64,000 bases of DNA from the NCBI GenBank assembly GCA_963757565.1, contig CAVWSB010000011.1, forward strand, positions 1,984,001-2,048,000, in the 5' to 3' direction. The position numbers and the translations under genes are program-made. The stretch is from PALSA-894 sp963757565 (GTDB lineage Bacteria; Pseudomonadota; Alphaproteobacteria; Rhizobiales; Xanthobacteraceae). A model generated the notes under the pieces. It was not told the origin of the DNA, made no database searches, and saw only the letters and a list, made by a program, of their open reading frames with translations. Of the stretch, positions 62,650 to 64,000 are shown piece by piece (position 1 is the stretch's first letter; each line of letters starts with the position of its first letter).

Positions 62650-62682
62650 GGTTATTGCTCTCGAAGACGGGCGTGAACGCCC

Positions 62683-63784
62683 TTATGCAAGCCCATATAG
62701 CTTCTTGGCGTTCCCGGCGTAGATCATGCAGCGCTGTTCTTCCGTCAGGCTCGGCGGCAGCGCCAGCACCGGATCGTCGAAGTCCCAGTGCGGGTAGTCG
62801 CTGGCAAACAGAATGCGATCAAAGCCGATCCAGCGCATGGCATCGAGAACGTGCTCGGGCTCCTCCGCCTCTTCCATCGGCTGGGTCGAGACCCAGAAGT
62901 GCTCGCGGATATAGTCGGATGGCGGGCGCTTCACGTGCGGGACCTCGTCGCGCATGCGCTCCCAGTGCTTGTCGAGCCGCCAGCCGAGCGCCGGAAGCCA
63001 GCCGAACCCGGACTCGATCAGCACCACCTTCAGGTCGCGATACTGCTCGAACAGCCCTTCGAAGATCATGCTGGCGACCACCGCCTGCTGGCCAGTCGCG
63101 TGTTCGGTCATCTCCTCGATGTAGAACGAGGGCCAGCCAGAGTTGGTCATCGCCCAGCCCGAATAGCCGAACACGTGGATGCCGACCGGCAGTCCGGCTT
63201 CGACCGCGGCCTGATAGATTGGCCAGTAGCGCCGCCGCCCATGCGCTTCCGACGTGCGCGAGAGCATGAACACCTGCGCGAAATCCTTCGAGCCAGCGCG
63301 GCGCTTGATTTCCGTCACCGATGCCTCGGGGTTCTCGTACGGCACCACCACGGACGCCTTCAGCCGCTTCTCGCGCGAGGTCCAGCGTTCAAGCTGCTGC
63401 TCGTTCGCCGCGAATGCCATCGCGGCGGAGAACTCCGGGTTCTGGTCGCCCTGCGCGGTCGGCTGCAGCGGATTCAGGATGCCGTAGTCCATATCGTAGA
63501 GGTCGAGCAGTTGCTCGCGCATGAAATCGAGGTCGCTGCCCGGCATGCCGCCACCCGGCGGCCAGGCATCGCGCCGCGCAGCCTGCGGCGTGATCTTCGG
63601 CATCGGATAGGCTTTGGTGAAGCCGTGGCGCGGACGTAGCCCATAGGTCTGCAGATAGGACCACCACTGATTGGAAAGATGCTTGCGGTACTCTTCAATG
63701 AGCATCTTCGGATGGATGTCGCAGTCGACGATGCCGTAGCCGCGTCTTCTGCGCGCGCGCCGGTTGGCGTACCTCGATGTTCAT
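62683..63784 (-). CDS. Amidohydrolase family protein (ACMSD-like), one N-terminal frameshift
   Basis: A TIM-barrel metal-dependent hydrolase of about 366 residues. C-terminal hallmark FASDYPHWDFDDP (metal-ligand Asp) and the PVGIHVFGYSG segment are visible. The part to 63705 reads in one frame (340 residues); the first 14 codons begin at ATG 63784 in another. Removing one base near 63742 joins MNIEVRQPARAQK to YGIVDCDIHPKMLIEE, restoring the D-x-H metal ligands. The ATG overlaps the stop of the preceding paralogue (ATGA). Substrate unknown. Confidence 0.85.
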
Positions 63785-64000
63785 GAACGACTCTCCATCG
63801 CGGGAGGCGTGTTTAAGCGATCATACGTCGCGAGCGGATTCTCCACCAGTATCTTGCGACGCAATCCTTCCGGGATGCCGTTCGGCACCCGCTCGTCACC
63901 GTCAAACTGCCAGTGCGGAAAATCCGACGAAAACAACAGCATATCGTCCGATCTTAAGTGCTCCACGATACGCTCCACGTCGTCCGGATCGGATGGCCCG
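63781..64000 (-). CDS. Amidohydrolase family protein, partial (N-terminus beyond the window)
   Basis: The last 72 codons of a gene that enters from the right edge. The end DDMLLFSSDFPHWQFDGDE..LRRKILVENPLATY is the C-terminal metal-ligand region of an ACMSD-like amidohydrolase and is a paralogue of the next gene, so the two are a tandem pair. The stop overlaps the start of the next gene by 4 bp. Confidence 0.82.
   Translation of the reverse strand, partial: GPSDPDDVERIVEHLRSDDMLLFSSDFPHWQFDGDERVPNGIPEGLRRKILVENPLATYDRLNTPPAMESRS

Noticed and set aside
1..64000. CRISPR arrays, insertion sequences, prophage genes or integrases
   Set aside because: No regularly spaced repeats, transposase, integrase or phage structural motif was seen on either strand.

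Overview
The window is GC-rich chromosomal DNA from an alphaproteobacterium, most likely Hyphomicrobiales (Rhizobiales), in the Bradyrhizobium / Xanthobacter / Pseudolabrys neighbourhood. The evidence is a MipZ division-site ATPase, a phasin, the glyA-nrdR-ribD-ribE-ribH-nusB-thiL order, the CBP3-like chaperone / DUF177 / plsX / fabH / ihfA / merR order, a CtaA heme A synthase and many Bug/TctC and Leu-type solute-binding proteins. No plasmid, phage or IS sequence was recognised. All assignments come from reading motifs by eye; no search was run.

Layout: 1-0.6 kb holds no supportable gene. 0.6-6.6 kb: phasin with a paired palindromic operator, a penicillin-binding D,D-carboxypeptidase with SPOR domain, a VWA / J-domain pair, mipZ and panC. 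6.6-13.4 kb: an intradiol dioxygenase translationally coupled to a solute-binding protein, a biotin-dependent acyl-CoA carboxylase alpha subunit (frameshifted), DUF1489 and a TctC protein. 13.4-28.9 kb: mixed housekeeping and small secreted proteins, two cyclic-di-GMP enzymes, rplM-rpsI, LysR with a 29-bp palindrome, metY and ctaA.

28.9-38.4 kb is a polysaccharide assembly locus: deacetylase, Wzc-like co-polymerase with a degenerate ATPase domain, Wza-like export lipoprotein, GT4 glycosyltransferase, WcaJ-like initiating transferase, Wzy-like polymerase and acyltransferase, ending at tRNA-Pro(GGG). The gene set resembles holdfast / unipolar polysaccharide loci, but no Wzx flippase is visible. 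38.5-44.6 kb is a polyamine-type ABC transporter operon with an amidohydrolase and a methyltransferase; four of its genes carry roughly 19 frame breaks. 44.7-47.2 kb encodes a hybrid histidine kinase.

47.3-52.5 kb is the fatty acid / phospholipid cluster plus bamE; 52.5-56.1 kb encodes a proton-pumping pyrophosphatase and an MFS transporter; 56.2-61.9 kb is the riboflavin / one-carbon cluster; 62-64 kb has two tandem amidohydrolases coupled to a Rieske protein, the last running off the right edge.

A general caution: apart from the transporter operon, eight genes each contain one frame break, and every one is a net single-base insertion. Two are in normally essential genes (nusB, thiL), so base-calling or assembly error is the simplest explanation for most of them.
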